A program made the position numbers and the translations under genes. This document shows, one piece after another, positions 35,593 to 47,916 of a stretch of DNA of 64,000 bases (within the stretch, counting starts at the first letter, position 1; the number at the start of each line of letters is the position of its first letter). The notes below the pieces were generated by a model. It worked only from the letters and a program-made list of their open reading frames with translations. It was not told the DNA's origin and made no database searches. The stretch comes from Hornefia butyriciproducens (GTDB lineage Bacteria; Bacillota; Clostridia; Peptostreptococcales; Anaerovoracaceae), in assembly GCF_009695915.1 (NCBI RefSeq), contig NZ_VUMZ01000005.1:1-64000 (forward strand), in the 5' to 3' direction.

Positions 35593-36393
35593 ATGGGATT
35601 ATCGTTCTGTTCTTTTGCCAGCGGCAGTTCGGGCAACTGTTATCTGGTGGAAAGTGAGAATACAGTAATATTAATTGACGTAGGGATCACGGGCAAGCGG
35701 ATTCTGGCCGGGCTTGAGGAAAACGGTCTGAAAGCGGAAGACGTGGACGCGATCCTTCTGACCCATGAACACATCGACCACGTGCGGAGTATCCGGATGA
35801 TCGGCCGCAAGGCCGGCCACGCGGAAGTTTATGCTTCCGGGGGAACGTTTGCGGGAATTGAAGAGAAGCTTTTGCCCAGGGGACGCTGGAGTCCCGTTCC
35901 CGACGAGGAGTTTGCCATAGGAGATATTGCGGTCAGAGCCTTCAGCCTTTCCCATGATGCAATTGAACCTACGGGATATACATTGCGGAGCGGCGGACGA
36001 CAGGTGACGGTCGTTACGGACACAGGCGTCATTACGGAAGAGATTTTCGAGCAGATGAAGACTGCCGATCTTCTGGTACTGGAGGCTAACCACGAGGTGA
36101 ATATTCTGCGGATGGGGTCCTATCCGTATCCGCTGCAGCAGCGGATTCTGGGAGATGAGGGTCATCTCTCCAACGAGACGGCGGGCCGGATTTTGTGCTC
36201 GCTTCTGGATCAGATGCACGGAGAAAGGGTTCCCCGGGTTCTGCTGGCACATCTTTCTCATGAGAACAACACTCCGCAGCAGGCATATCTGACGGTGAAA
36301 AACATACTATTCGAAAGGGATTACTTTGTTGACCGGGATGTGAAGCTGGCCGTGATCCGCCGGGATGAGACAAGCCCCCTATTGGAGGTATAG
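35593..36393 (+). CDS. walJ: WalJ/YycJ-type metallo-beta-lactamase-fold hydrolase
   Basis: A 266-residue metal hydrolase. The N-terminus GLSFCSFASGSSGNCYLVE is the family opening and the zinc motif is THEHIDHVRS (residues 57-66). A later SHDAIEP and LAHLSHENNT supply further ligands. In Bacillus the homologue affects DNA-repair and cell-wall homeostasis and behaves as a nuclease. The neighbour rlmH is the usual one. No walRK genes are in the window. Confidence 0.88.
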   Translation: MGLSFCSFASGSSGNCYLVESENTVILIDVGITGKRILAGLEENGLKAEDVDAILLTHEHIDHVRSIRMIGRKAGHAEVYASGGTFAGIEEKLLPRGRWSPVPDEEFAIGDIAVRAFSLSHDAIEPTGYTLRSGGRQVTVVTDTGVITEEIFEQMKTADLLVLEANHEVNILRMGSYPYPLQQRILGDEGHLSNETAGRILCSLLDQMHGERVPRVLLAHLSHENNTPQQAYLTVKNILFERDYFVDRDVKLAVIRRDETSPLLEV

Positions 36394-36396
36394 AAA

Positions 36397-36876
36397 ATGA
36401 ATATAACGGTGATATGCATCGGCAAGCTGAAGGAAAGATACTGGCGTGAGGCCGTCGGCGAATACAGCAAGCGGCTGGGAAGCTACTGCAGTCTGCGGAT
36501 TCAGGAACTGAAGGAGGCGAGACTGCCTGCCGGCGCGGGGCCTGCGGAGGAAGAAGCTGTGAAGATTGCGGAGGGCGAGGAGATCCTCTCCCGGGTGAAT
36601 AAAGATATGTTCGTCGTGTCTCTGGAAATCCGTGGAAAGCGGATGAGCTCAGAAACGCTGGCGGAAAAACTCCGGAGTCTGGCACTGGAGGGGCGGAACG
36701 AAATTGCCTTTGTTATAGGAGGAAGCCTTGGACTGTCTGAAGCGGTGAGCCGGAGAGCGGACCTGAAGCTGTCCTTCTCCGATATGACTTTTCCGCATCA
36801 GATGATGCGCGTGATTTTGCTGGAGCAGATTTACCGCTCTTTTCGGATTATCCGCGGGGAGCCTTATCACAAATGA
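36397..36876 (+). CDS. rlmH: 23S rRNA pseudouridine1915-N3-methyltransferase RlmH
   Basis: SPOUT-class methyltransferase, 159 residues. It begins MNITVICIGKLKERYWREAV, has the SAM knot FVIGGSLGLSEAV, and ends LLEQIYRSFRIIRGEPYHK, the highly conserved tail. GAGG lies upstream of the ATG, which is only 3 bp after the walJ stop. Confidence 0.97.
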   Translation: MNITVICIGKLKERYWREAVGEYSKRLGSYCSLRIQELKEARLPAGAGPAEEEAVKIAEGEEILSRVNKDMFVVSLEIRGKRMSSETLAEKLRSLALEGRNEIAFVIGGSLGLSEAVSRRADLKLSFSDMTFPHQMMRVILLEQIYRSFRIIRGEPYHK

Positions 36877-36958
36877 AACCGGGCCGGCCGGAAAGCGGAG
36901 AAGAAAAAAGACTGAAAATACCGATAGAATACAATGGAAATTGATAAAAGATCTGTAC

Positions 36959-36987
36959 TTGATTTTTGACGGATTTCGGAATATATT
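36959..36987 (+). promoter_or_regulatory. Possible promoter of the atp operon
   Basis: TTGATT (36959-36964), 17 bp, TATATT (36982-36987). The predicted start would be only about 8 nt before the ATG at 37002, so either the leader is nearly absent or atpI begins at 37008. There is no other good candidate in 36877-37001. Confidence 0.4.
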
Positions 36988-37001
36988 TATGTGATAAAGT
37001 T

Positions 37002-37376
37002 ATGAACATGACGCAATTCAGGACAACAGAGAAAAAAGTATGCATAACCTGCGTGCTGTTCAGTGTGATATGCGCGATCACCTTTTCTTTAGTGAAGGGG
37101 ATCAGCAGCGCCTTTTTTATCGGAATCGCGCTGGGAACTGTGCTGATGCTGCTGAATTTTCATCTGCTGGGAATTGTGGTCAGCAGATTTTTCGACAGAT
37201 CGGGGATGGGAATTCCCGTTATGTTATATGTGCTCCGGCTGCTCATTTATGCCGCGGGCGCGGTGTTCTGCTTTCGGGTGGGAATGACCTGCCTGCTGGC
37301 GTATGCGCTGGGCGTTCTGGGGCTTGTTGCGGGAGCACTTTTAAACTTTGGTAAAGGAGGAGGTAAGGACCAATGA
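37002..37376 (+). CDS. atpI: ATP synthase subunit I-like protein
   Basis: A 124-residue membrane protein with four hydrophobic segments (about residues 14-32, 36-58, 70-90 and 92-112). Its place at the head of the atp operon and its size fit AtpI, which helps assemble the c-ring. Sequence similarity within this family is low, so position is the main evidence. The start is uncertain: ATGs at 37002 and 37008 both lack a good ribosome site. It overlaps atpB by 4 bp. Confidence 0.75.
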   Translation: MNMTQFRTTEKKVCITCVLFSVICAITFSLVKGISSAFFIGIALGTVLMLLNFHLLGIVVSRFFDRSGMGIPVMLYVLRLLIYAAGAVFCFRVGMTCLLAYALGVLGLVAGALLNFGKGGGKDQ

Positions 37377-38158
37377 TTCAATTCAGTGAATTGGGTCCAA
37401 GGATCATTCTGTATTTCGGGAGCGGCGGTAAGGTTTTCCTGACGGAAAGCACCTGCTTCGAGATCATCCTCGCCGTGATTCTGGCTGTCGTCGGAATCTG
37501 GCTGGGAAGCGGTCTGGAGAAGGTTCCCAGGGGGAAACAGATCGTTGCGGAAGTCCTGGTCGGCTGGGTGTATAATTTTGCTCAGCAGAATCTGGGAAAA
37601 ATCCGGGGTGAGAAATTCGCACCTTATCTGGGATCACTTATCGTGTGGCTTGTATTCGCCAACAGCCTCGGGCTGATCGGACTCAGGCCGATCACGGCGG
37701 ATCTCAATGTGACGGCGGCGCTGGCAGTGATGTCATTCGTCCTGATTCAGGGATTTGCGATTAAGGAACTGGGCGTCAGGGGAAGAATCGACGAGCTGGG
37801 GGATCCCTACTATGCGATTCTGCCGATGAATGTGATCAGTGAGCTGATTCTGCCGGTTACGCTGGCTCTTCGACTGTTCGGAAACATCTTCGGCGGCATG
37901 GTGGTCGTCGATCTGTGGATGCACCTGATGGAATTCCTGAGCTACAAATTCTGTGCAGTTCCGATTCTGCGGTGCATTACAGTCATTCCGCTGAATCTGT
38001 TCTTCGATATGTTTGAACCTGTGATTCAGGCATACATATTCACCATTCTGACTGCGGTCAATCTGGAGGAAGGTATGTCTGGCATGCGGGAGGATACAGC
38101 AGAGAAGAGACGACTGAAGAGAGAGAAGAAGAAACAGAAACTTATTAAAGAAGCCTGA
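37373..38158 (+). CDS. atpB: F1Fo ATP synthase subunit a
   Basis: Channel subunit of Fo, 261 residues. The essential Arg is in LALRLFGNIFGGMVV. LIVWLVFANSLGLIGLRP and the other helices give five or six membrane spans. A basic tail rich in Arg and Lys (RRLKREKKKQK) is longer than usual. AAGGAGG stands before the ATG. The 52-bp gap to atpE holds a good ribosome site. Confidence 0.95.
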   Translation: MIQFSELGPRIILYFGSGGKVFLTESTCFEIILAVILAVVGIWLGSGLEKVPRGKQIVAEVLVGWVYNFAQQNLGKIRGEKFAPYLGSLIVWLVFANSLGLIGLRPITADLNVTAALAVMSFVLIQGFAIKELGVRGRIDELGDPYYAILPMNVISELILPVTLALRLFGNIFGGMVVVDLWMHLMEFLSYKFCAVPILRCITVIPLNLFFDMFEPVIQAYIFTILTAVNLEEGMSGMREDTAEKRRLKREKKKQKLIKEA

Positions 38159-38209
38159 TGAAAAGAACTCAGGCACAGAAAAACCACGTATTTTAGGGAG
38201 GTAAAGAAA

Positions 38210-38431
38210 ATGGGACTTATTGCAATCGGAGCAGGACTTGCTATGGGATTGGCGGCACTCGGCGTAGGCATCGGCCAGGGAATTCTGGCGAATGGAGCGA
38301 TGCACGGAATGTCCAGGCAGCCGGAGATCGCCGGTAAAATCACCGGAAATATGATTCTGGCTATGGCTATCATGGAGACCGCGCTGGTCCTGTCCTTCGT
38401 TATCGCGATTATGCTTTACAGTAAGCTTTAA
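38210..38431 (+). CDS. atpE: F1Fo ATP synthase subunit c
   Basis: The 73-residue hairpin protein forms the c-ring. The ion-binding carboxylate is Glu56 in AIMETALVL, and the polar loop is SRQPE (35-39). Gln23 in GIGQG is exactly 33 residues before Glu56, the spacing of the Gln and Glu of sodium-binding c-subunits. Thr57 follows the Glu, as Ser/Thr does in sodium types. The next Thr and the Tyr of the full sodium site are Ala58 and Leu61. Ion type is therefore open. AGGGAGG lies before the ATG. Confidence 0.96.
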   Translation: MGLIAIGAGLAMGLAALGVGIGQGILANGAMHGMSRQPEIAGKITGNMILAMAIMETALVLSFVIAIMLYSKL

Positions 38432-38468
38432 TCAGGGGAAGAAATACAGAGAAAGGAGGGAATAAAAC

Positions 38469-38978
38469 ATGCACGGGTATCAGGCACTGTTTAATCTGAA
38501 CTGGAACTTTCTGTTCTCGATCATAACGTTTATTGTTTTATTCTTGATCTTGAAGCATTTCTTCTTTGAAAAGGTCCATGACTTTATGATGAAGCGTCAG
38601 CAGGAGGTGGAGGATTCCCTGAATAATGCGGCGGAAACCAGCCGTATTGCCGACGCGAAACTCGCCGACTATGAGGAGCGTATCGCCAATGTAGAAACAG
38701 AGAGCCGCGCGATTATCAAGAAAGCCAGAGATGAAGCGAAGATCCAGGCGGACGGCATTATCGACGCTGCCAATGAGAAGGCTAAGGCCGCGATTACACG
38801 CTCTCAGGAGGAGATCCGGCGGGAGAAATTCAACGCCCGCAAGGAGCTTAAGGAAGAGGTGGGATCGCTGGCTGTTCTCGCCGCGGAGAAAATCATGGAA
38901 CGGGAAATCGATGCGGACAGGCAGAAGGATATCGTTGACCGGATCATTGAGGAAGCTGAGGAGAAGACATGGAAATAG
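38469..38978 (+). CDS. atpF: F1Fo ATP synthase subunit b
   Basis: Peripheral-stalk subunit with one N-terminal membrane helix (about residues 8-30, WNFLFSIITFIVLFLIL) and a long helical coiled coil. Length is 169 residues, normal. AAGGAGGG stands before the ATG. It overlaps atpH by 10 bp. Confidence 0.95.
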   Translation: MHGYQALFNLNWNFLFSIITFIVLFLILKHFFFEKVHDFMMKRQQEVEDSLNNAAETSRIADAKLADYEERIANVETESRAIIKKARDEAKIQADGIIDAANEKAKAAITRSQEEIRREKFNARKELKEEVGSLAVLAAEKIMEREIDADRQKDIVDRIIEEAEEKTWK

Positions 38979-39505
38979 AAGTCGCAATGGTCTATGCCGA
39001 AGCGCTTTACGGTGCGGCGAAGGATCTCGGCGAGGTGGAAGAGATCCGGGACGAGATCACGCAGATCGACCAGATCCTCCGGAAAAGCAGAGACTTCTCG
39101 GAGCTTTTTCTGAATCCGGCTATTTCGGCTGCCGAAAAGAAGAACATACTGAAGAATGTGTTCGATGGCCGTGTGCAGAAAGAGGTCCTGAATTTCATGT
39201 ACATTCTGGTGGACAAAGGCAGGACGACAGGTTTTCACGAGATGGTCCGCCAGTACTGCAGACTGATGGACGATGCGGAAGGAATCAGCGAAGGCGTAAT
39301 CTATTCCGCTTATCCTGTGACGGATGAGCAGCTTCAGAAATTTGAAGCGGAGACCAGCCGGCTGTTCCGCAGAAAGGTGCATCTGAAAAACAGGGTGGAC
39401 AAAAGTCTTCTGGGAGGCGTCCGGCTTTTTGTCGACGGGAAAATGATCGACGCATCCGCACAGCATAAGCTGGAACAGATGGCAAATGAGATCAGAGTAT
39501 ACTAA
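38969..39505 (+). CDS. atpH: F1Fo ATP synthase subunit delta
   Basis: Stalk subunit joining b to the top of F1, 178 residues. It begins VAMVYAEALYGAAKDLGEVE and ends GGVRLFVDGKMIDASAQHKLEQM, the typical OSCP closing motif. It lies between atpF (10-bp overlap) and atpA (12-bp gap). Confidence 0.95.
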   Translation: MEIEVAMVYAEALYGAAKDLGEVEEIRDEITQIDQILRKSRDFSELFLNPAISAAEKKNILKNVFDGRVQKEVLNFMYILVDKGRTTGFHEMVRQYCRLMDDAEGISEGVIYSAYPVTDEQLQKFEAETSRLFRRKVHLKNRVDKSLLGGVRLFVDGKMIDASAQHKLEQMANEIRVY

Positions 39506-39517
39506 GGAGAATTTTCA

Positions 39518-41024
39518 ATGAATTTAAAACCGGATGAAATAAGCGGTTTGATCAAAGACCAGATCAAGAATTACAGAAATGAAATGGAAATCTCCGATTT
39601 CGGTACTGTCATGCAGGTGGGCGACGGAATTGCCCGGGTCTACGGACTCAACCACTGCATGTCCGGAGAGCTGCTGGAATTTCCGAATAATGTTTACGGA
39701 ATGGCACTGAACCTGGAGGAAGACAACGTGGGTGTCGTCATCCTGGGTCCATACAGGGAAATCGGAGAAGGCGATATTGTAAAACCGACCGGCCGGGTCG
39801 TTGAAGTCCCGGTGGGCGAGAATATGATTGGAAGAGTCGTGGATCCGTTGGGTCATCCCATCGACGGAAAGGGAGCCATTGAAACAAGCGAGACACGGCC
39901 CATCGAGTACCCCGCGCCGGGGGTGCTGCGCAGGCAGCCGGTCAAGGAGCCGCTGCAGACTGGAATCAAGGCAATCGACTCTATGATTCCTATCGGAAAG
40001 GGTCAGCGTGAGCTGATCATCGGGGACCGTCAGACCGGGAAAACGGCAATAGCGGTAGACACGATTCTGAACCAGAAGGGCAAGGATGTGATCTGTGTCT
40101 ACGTCGCGATCGGGCAGAAGCAGTCCACCGTAGCGCAGCTGGTCAGCACACTGGAACAGAAGGAAGCCATGAATTACACCATCGTGGTGTCAGCGACTGC
40201 CAGTGCCGTCGCACCGATGCAGTACATCGCACCCTACGCCGGCTGTGCGATGGCGGAGTACTTTATGTATCAGGGCAAGCATGTGCTGATTATCTATGAC
40301 GATCTGTCCAAGCATGCGGTGGCGTACCGAGCCATGTCGCTGCTTCTGCGCAGACCGCCGGGGCGAGAGGCGTTCCCCGGAGATGTATTCTATCTTCATT
40401 CCAGACTTCTGGAGAGAGCCGCGAAGCTGTCTGAGGAGCTGGGAGGCGGATCGATTACGGCGCTGCCTATCATCGAGACTCAGGCGAACGATATTTCCGC
40501 ATACATTCCGACAAATGTCATCTCCATCACCGACGGACAGATCTTCCTGGAGACGGAGCTGTTCTTCGCAGGACAGCGGCCGGCGATTAACGCCGGAATT
40601 TCCGTATCCCGTGTCGGCGGAAGCGCTCAGATAAAAGCGATGAAGAGAGTTTCCAGCAAAATCAAGCTGATGCTGGCGCAGTACAGAGAACTTCAGAACT
40701 TCTCTCAGTTCGGCTCCGATATTGATGCGGATACAAAGAAGAGACTGGATCACGGACGTATTCTGATGGAGATCCTCAAGCAGGGACAGTACGGTCCGCT
40801 GGATGTCGCTGATCAGGTAATGATCATCTACGCCGCCTCCAACGGCATGCTGGATGATATCCCGGTAACCTCCGTCAAGGAGTTTGAGCGGCAGTTCTAC
40901 GTCTATATGGACGACCATTATCCGGAGGTCAAGAGAGAGATCCACACAACCGGCGATTTCTCTGAGGAATCGGAGAAACTGATGCGGAAGGGAATTGAAG
41001 AATTCAAGAAAGTAGGGTTTATCA

Positions 41025-41032
<8 letters not shown>
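39518..41032 (+). CDS. atpA: F1Fo ATP synthase subunit alpha
   Basis: Non-catalytic nucleotide-binding subunit, 504 residues. Walker A is [13 protein letters not shown] (about residues 169-181). The [16 protein letters not shown] signature of alpha subunits is intact. AAGGAG precedes the ATG at 39518. It overlaps atpG by 8 bp. Confidence 0.99.
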
Positions 41033-43561
<2,529 letters not shown>

Positions 43562-43565
<4 letters not shown>

Positions 43566-45079
43566 AACGAACCTATATTGCGATTGATCTGAAATCGTTT
43601 TACGCCTCGGTGGAATGCCGGGAGCGCGGGCTTGATCCGCTGACCACGAATCTTGTGGTGGCGGACGCCGCCCGAACAGAGAAAACAATCTGCCTTGCCG
43701 TATCCCCCTCCCTGAAATCCATGGGAGTGCCGGGACGGGCAAGGCTGTTTGAGGTAATTTCCGTCATGAGGCAGGTCAATGCCCGCCGCCGTGCTGCGGC
43801 AGGCGTCGGTCTGAAGGGAGAGTCTTCGGATATCGAAGAACTTGCTGCTGATCCTGAGCTGAAGGCGGGCTGGATTACGGCGGTCCCACGTATGGCGCTG
43901 TATATGGAGTACAGCAGCCGCATTTATGATATCTATCTGAATTACGTGGCGGCAGAGGATATTCATGTCTATTCCATCGACGAGGTCTTCATGGACGTAA
44001 CGGATTATCTTCCACTCTACGGAATGACGCCGCATCAGTTTGCCCGGGCGATTATTGATGAGGTTCTCGCGCAGACCGGTATTACCGCGACAGTGGGAAT
44101 CGGTCCGAATCTTTTTTTGTGCAAGATCGCCATGGATCTCGAGGCCAAGCACTGCCCGCCGGATGAAGACGGCGTGCGGATTGCCGAGCTGGATGAGATG
44201 AGCTATCGCAGAAGCCTGTGGGAGCACAGGCCCCTGACGGACTTCTGGCGGGTCGGCCCCGGATACGCCCGCAAGCTGGCGTCTGTGGGGCTTTATACTA
44301 TGGGGGATGTGGCCCGCTGCTCTCTGGGCGCACCCGGCGAGTTCTACAACGAGGATCTGCTGTATCGCCTGTTCGGCGTCAACGCGGAGCTTCTCATCGA
44401 TCATGCATGGGGATGGGAGCCCTGCACCATTGCGGATATCAAGGCGTACCGGCCGCGAACGGAGAGTGTCGGCACCGGTCAGGTTCTGCAGTCTGCCTAT
44501 GAGGGGGAAAAGGCGAGGCTTGTGGCCTGGGAGATGGCGGATCAGCTGGCGCTGGATCTGGTGTCCAGAGGACTTACCACAGATCAGATTGTGCTCAATG
44601 TCGGCTATGATATTGAGAATCTGCAGAACCCGGTGCTTCGGGCGGCATATAAGGGGCCGGTGACGACGGATCACTACGGGCGGCAGGTTCCGAAGGCGGC
44701 GCATGGAACCATCAGTCTCGGGGATGCGACCTCCTCCACAAAGGATATTCTGGAGGCGTCGATGACGCTTTACGACCGCATTGTGGATCCGCGGCTGCTG
44801 GTGCGGCGGATCACAATCACGGCGGGTCATGTGGCGCCGGAGCAAACAGAGCCGCCGGCGCCGGAACCGGAGCAGCTGGACATGTTCACGGATTACGCCG
44901 CCAGAGAAGAGGAAGCGCGGCAGAGACAGGCGGAACGGAGCCGTGAGAAGAAGGTTCAGAAGACGATTCTGGAGATTAAGGGGAAATTCGGGAAAAACGC
45001 GATTCTCAAGGGTGCGAACCTAGAGGAGGGCGCTACGGCGCAGAGCCGGAACAAACAGATCGGAGGGCACAAGGCGTGA
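43562..45079 (+). CDS. Y-family DNA polymerase (UmuC/UvrX-like)
   Basis: A 505-residue translesion polymerase. The catalytic motifs are IAIDLKSFYASVECRERG (first Asp at residue 9), the YSIDEVFMDVTDYL palm motif, and the helix-hairpin-helix region WRVGPGYARKLASVGLYTMGD. It is longer than DinB and matches the UmuC/UvrX type of Firmicutes. A charged C-terminal tail includes EQLDMFTDY, matching the beta-clamp binding consensus QLxxLF. The start is TTG at 43562, overlapping the atpC stop by 4 bp, an unexpected coupling to ATP synthase. It overlaps the YolD-like gene by 4 bp. Confidence 0.9.
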
Positions 45080-45321
45080 GCAGATACGACGACATTATCG
45101 GGCTTCCTCATCATGTGTCGAGCCGTCATCCTCATATGTCCATGAAAGAGCGGGCGGCGCAGTTTTCACCTTTTGCGGCGCTGACGGGCTACGGGGATAC
45201 AGTGAGGGAAACGGCGAAGCAGCATATTCGGGAGACTGAAGAGAAGAACAGTAACAGTACGCTGATGGATGACGAATATGAGATTCATCTGGAGGATATG
45301 AAAGAATTATGGAACGACTGA
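45076..45321 (+). CDS. YolD-like small protein
   Basis: An 81-residue protein of the YolD type, which in Firmicutes is nearly always adjacent to a UmuC-like polymerase and is thought to be a functional counterpart of UmuD. Seen here are YDDIIGLPHHVSSRHPHMSM and RAAQFSPFAALTGYGDTV, conserved in clostridial members. It starts at GTG (45076) overlapping the polymerase stop. It overlaps the next gene by 13 bp. Fold and activity are not known from sequence. Confidence 0.8.
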   Translation: MSRYDDIIGLPHHVSSRHPHMSMKERAAQFSPFAALTGYGDTVRETAKQHIRETEEKNSNSTLMDDEYEIHLEDMKELWND

Positions 45322-46679
45322 GCATGAAGGATAAACTGGGATACGGGTCGGCCTCGCTGGCGGACTCGCTCTCGTATAATTTCATCGCGACATATTTCAT
45401 GTTCTTTCTGACGACCGCGGTGGGCATCCGGCCGGCGACGGCGGGAATGATCACTGTGATCGGAGCGGTCTGGAACGGTTTTATCAATCCGGTAATCGGG
45501 TATTTCGCCGATCATATACGGACCTCACGGGGCCGCCGCCGGCCTCTGATTTTGTTTTCCTCGATACCGCTTGCGCTGACGCTGCTGTTCGCATTCACAG
45601 ACTTTCCCTTTGTTTCCGCGGAGGGAAAGCCGTTTTACTACGGGATTCTGCTGATGCTGTTCTGGCTCAGCTATACCGGGTTTCTGGTGCCGTATCTGGC
45701 GCTTGCCTCGGAGTACACGACGGACTATGACCAGAGGACGATCCTGCGGTTCTTCGCGTCCATGTTCAATATGGCGGGAGCGCTGGTAAACTTCCTGATT
45801 CCTTCGGTGGCGGTGGAATGGCTGCAGGATGCGGGCGTTCCGCTGTCTCTTGCCTGGAGTCTGGTGGGAGGAATGGTCGGTGCGGTCTGTTTCATTTCAA
45901 TCCTTCTGACGTTTTTGTCGTCAAAGAAAAAGGATCCGCCCTGTGTGGATTCCGGCGCTCGCCCGGGGTTTAATCCTGCGGATGTTTTTCGGGAGTATGT
46001 TTCTCTGTTTACGCTGGGACCCATCCGGCAGCTGATTGTTGCCAGCATTGCCACTCTGATCTGTTACAGTATCATGCTTGCGGATATGGTATATTTTCTG
46101 ACATATAATATGAAGTGTACTGCGCTTCAGATGTCTTTATTCATGTCTCTGCGGGCGGTATTCGGGATTCTGCTGATTCCGCTGGTGGCAAGACTGACCG
46201 TTCGGTTCGATAAGAGGGGAGCGTTCGGGCTGCTCTCTGTAATCGGCATAGCCGGCATGGTGGTTCTGAGAATGACCGGCGTCGGGTCTACAGGCGGAAT
46301 CATCTGCTATATGCTGATGGTTACTCTTTGTACGGCGATCTACTGGAGTCTGATGCCGTCGATGTATCTGGATGTCTGCGACTATGACAGGCTGAAGACG
46401 GGAAAGCGGCGGCAGGCCACAATTGTTTCGTTTCAGGGGCTGGTGGAGGCTGTGTCCGGAGGAATCGGCACCATGCTGCTGGGGTTTCTGTTACAAAATG
46501 CAGGGTTCGACGGCGGCGCGCCGGTACAGACAGCGTCCGCCTGCGAGTGGATATTCAACTGCACAACGGTAATTCCCGGCGCGTTCCTGGCAATCGCGAT
46601 TATCGCCGTGTGGCGGTATCCGCTGACCCGCTCCGTCCATCGGGAAATTATGGAGAAAATCGGAGAGACCGGGGAGTAA
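45309..46679 (+). CDS. GPH/MelB-type sugar:cation symporter
   Basis: A 456-residue transporter of about 12 membrane helices in the glycoside-pentoside-hexuronide branch of the major facilitator group. KLGYGSASLADSLSYNF at the start, PVIGYFADHIRTSRGRRRP after helix 2 and DVCDYDRLKTGKRRQATI near residue 355 are the family signatures. No glycosidase or sugar kinase is close, so the substrate is unknown. The ATG at 45309 lies in the end of the YolD-like gene; an internal ATG at 45324 has no ribosome site. Confidence 0.85.
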   Translation: MERLSMKDKLGYGSASLADSLSYNFIATYFMFFLTTAVGIRPATAGMITVIGAVWNGFINPVIGYFADHIRTSRGRRRPLILFSSIPLALTLLFAFTDFPFVSAEGKPFYYGILLMLFWLSYTGFLVPYLALASEYTTDYDQRTILRFFASMFNMAGALVNFLIPSVAVEWLQDAGVPLSLAWSLVGGMVGAVCFISILLTFLSSKKKDPPCVDSGARPGFNPADVFREYVSLFTLGPIRQLIVASIATLICYSIMLADMVYFLTYNMKCTALQMSLFMSLRAVFGILLIPLVARLTVRFDKRGAFGLLSVIGIAGMVVLRMTGVGSTGGIICYMLMVTLCTAIYWSLMPSMYLDVCDYDRLKTGKRRQATIVSFQGLVEAVSGGIGTMLLGFLLQNAGFDGGAPVQTASACEWIFNCTTVIPGAFLAIAIIAVWRYPLTRSVHREIMEKIGETGE

Positions 46680-46763
46680 GGCAGTCGGACTTAGACGGGA
46701 ATTTAATGAGCAGATACTGATTAAAAGGGAACCGAGGTCAGCATATTTGGAAATGCCTTAATA

Positions 46764-46792
46764 TTGACAATGCTATATATACACTGTACAAT
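46764..46792 (+). promoter_or_regulatory. Sigma-A promoter of the ABC exporter operon
   Basis: TTGACA (46764-46769), 17-bp AT-rich spacer, TACAAT (46787-46792), 64 bp before the ATG at 46856. I see no terminator for the preceding gene in 46680-46763. Confidence 0.75.
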
Positions 46793-46855
46793 AAAGAGCA
46801 AAGTGTTGGAGTTCCGTAACAGAAGTACAATTATAATTGGGTATATCTCTAGACT

Positions 46856-47914
46856 ATGCGAGGGATTTTCTACAAGTCGAAACTGATTTTTACAATTTTC
46901 GTTGCAGTCGCTGTGCTGTTTACACTGGCGGGGGTTTCCTTTGCTGAACAAAGAAAGAATGCCAGGCCGGCTGACTTTCTGTCGGATCAGTTTGTCGTGT
47001 TTGAAATATATAATGCGGCGAATTTTACAGAGCAGGATCTGCTGCGGATTATGGAGCGGAACTGTGGCGACGGAGGTTTTCTGTGTATGAAAAAGTATAC
47101 GGCGAAAGAAGGCTGCTCTATATATTTCAGTCCAGGGATGAACTGCAAAATCAGGGTTACAGAGGGCAGGTCCTTTTCCCGGAAGGATTTCGACGAAGGG
47201 AAAAATGTCGCCATTGTGACCGGTGACCGGCAGAATCAGCCATCCCATATCTCTGTCAGCCAGAAAAGATACGATGTGATCGGAAGCTGCTCCTCGCAAA
47301 GGGCAGGACAGGCTTCCGACTGGTTCATCAATATGAATGCAGAAAATCTGAAGAATAAGAGAGTGTACGGCTACTATTTTTTCGATACCGACAGGCAGGA
47401 CTGCCTTGGAACAGCAAAGAAAATTGCTGGAGCTGTGAAGGACGCCTGCCCCACAGCATCAGTGGCGGCAGAAAAGGGAATGAGCAGAATCGGGCGGGGT
47501 ATGCGGCCGGAAAAGACAAATTATACGAATATGCTGGGATTCCTTATCGCTACGGCTGTCCTTGTTTTGCTCAATTCCTTTTCTGCGTGTTATTACTGGC
47601 TTGAGACACGGAAAAAAGAAATTGCGATTCGGAAGATGGCGGGAGCGCGAGGCAGGAATATCGTTGCATGGCTCTGCAGAGAATACGTCGTAATTCTGTT
47701 GCTGGCCTTTTTTACCGGTGTGGTGCTGTCTGAGTTATTCCTGCGGATTGCAGTATATCTGCCTGTGGCAAATTCCGTTGAACTGATGTTTGGAACGCAT
47801 ATTTCACTGCCGGGCACACTGTCCGGGATGGCGCTGCTTGCACTGATCGGTGCAGTTGTCATCACTGCGACTCTGAAGCGGTTCGGCAGAAATGCGATTG
47901 CGAGTAGATTATAG
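46856..47914 (+). CDS. ABC transporter permease, FtsX/MacB type (first)
   Basis: A 352-residue protein with one membrane helix at residues 9-30, an extracytoplasmic domain (about 31-220) and three C-terminal helices (about 225-247, 273-297, 318-340). The motif ETRKKEIAIRKMAGARGRNI after the second helix is the FtsX coupling segment. Its own permease partner is 2 bp downstream and its ATPase follows. The gene is somewhat AT-richer than its neighbours. Such triads export peptides or sense envelope damage. The substrate is unknown. Confidence 0.85.
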   Translation: MRGIFYKSKLIFTIFVAVAVLFTLAGVSFAEQRKNARPADFLSDQFVVFEIYNAANFTEQDLLRIMERNCGDGGFLCMKKYTAKEGCSIYFSPGMNCKIRVTEGRSFSRKDFDEGKNVAIVTGDRQNQPSHISVSQKRYDVIGSCSSQRAGQASDWFINMNAENLKNKRVYGYYFFDTDRQDCLGTAKKIAGAVKDACPTASVAAEKGMSRIGRGMRPEKTNYTNMLGFLIATAVLVLLNSFSACYYWLETRKKEIAIRKMAGARGRNIVAWLCREYVVILLLAFFTGVVLSELFLRIAVYLPVANSVELMFGTHISLPGTLSGMALLALIGAVVITATLKRFGRNAIASRL

Positions 47915-47916
47915 AA

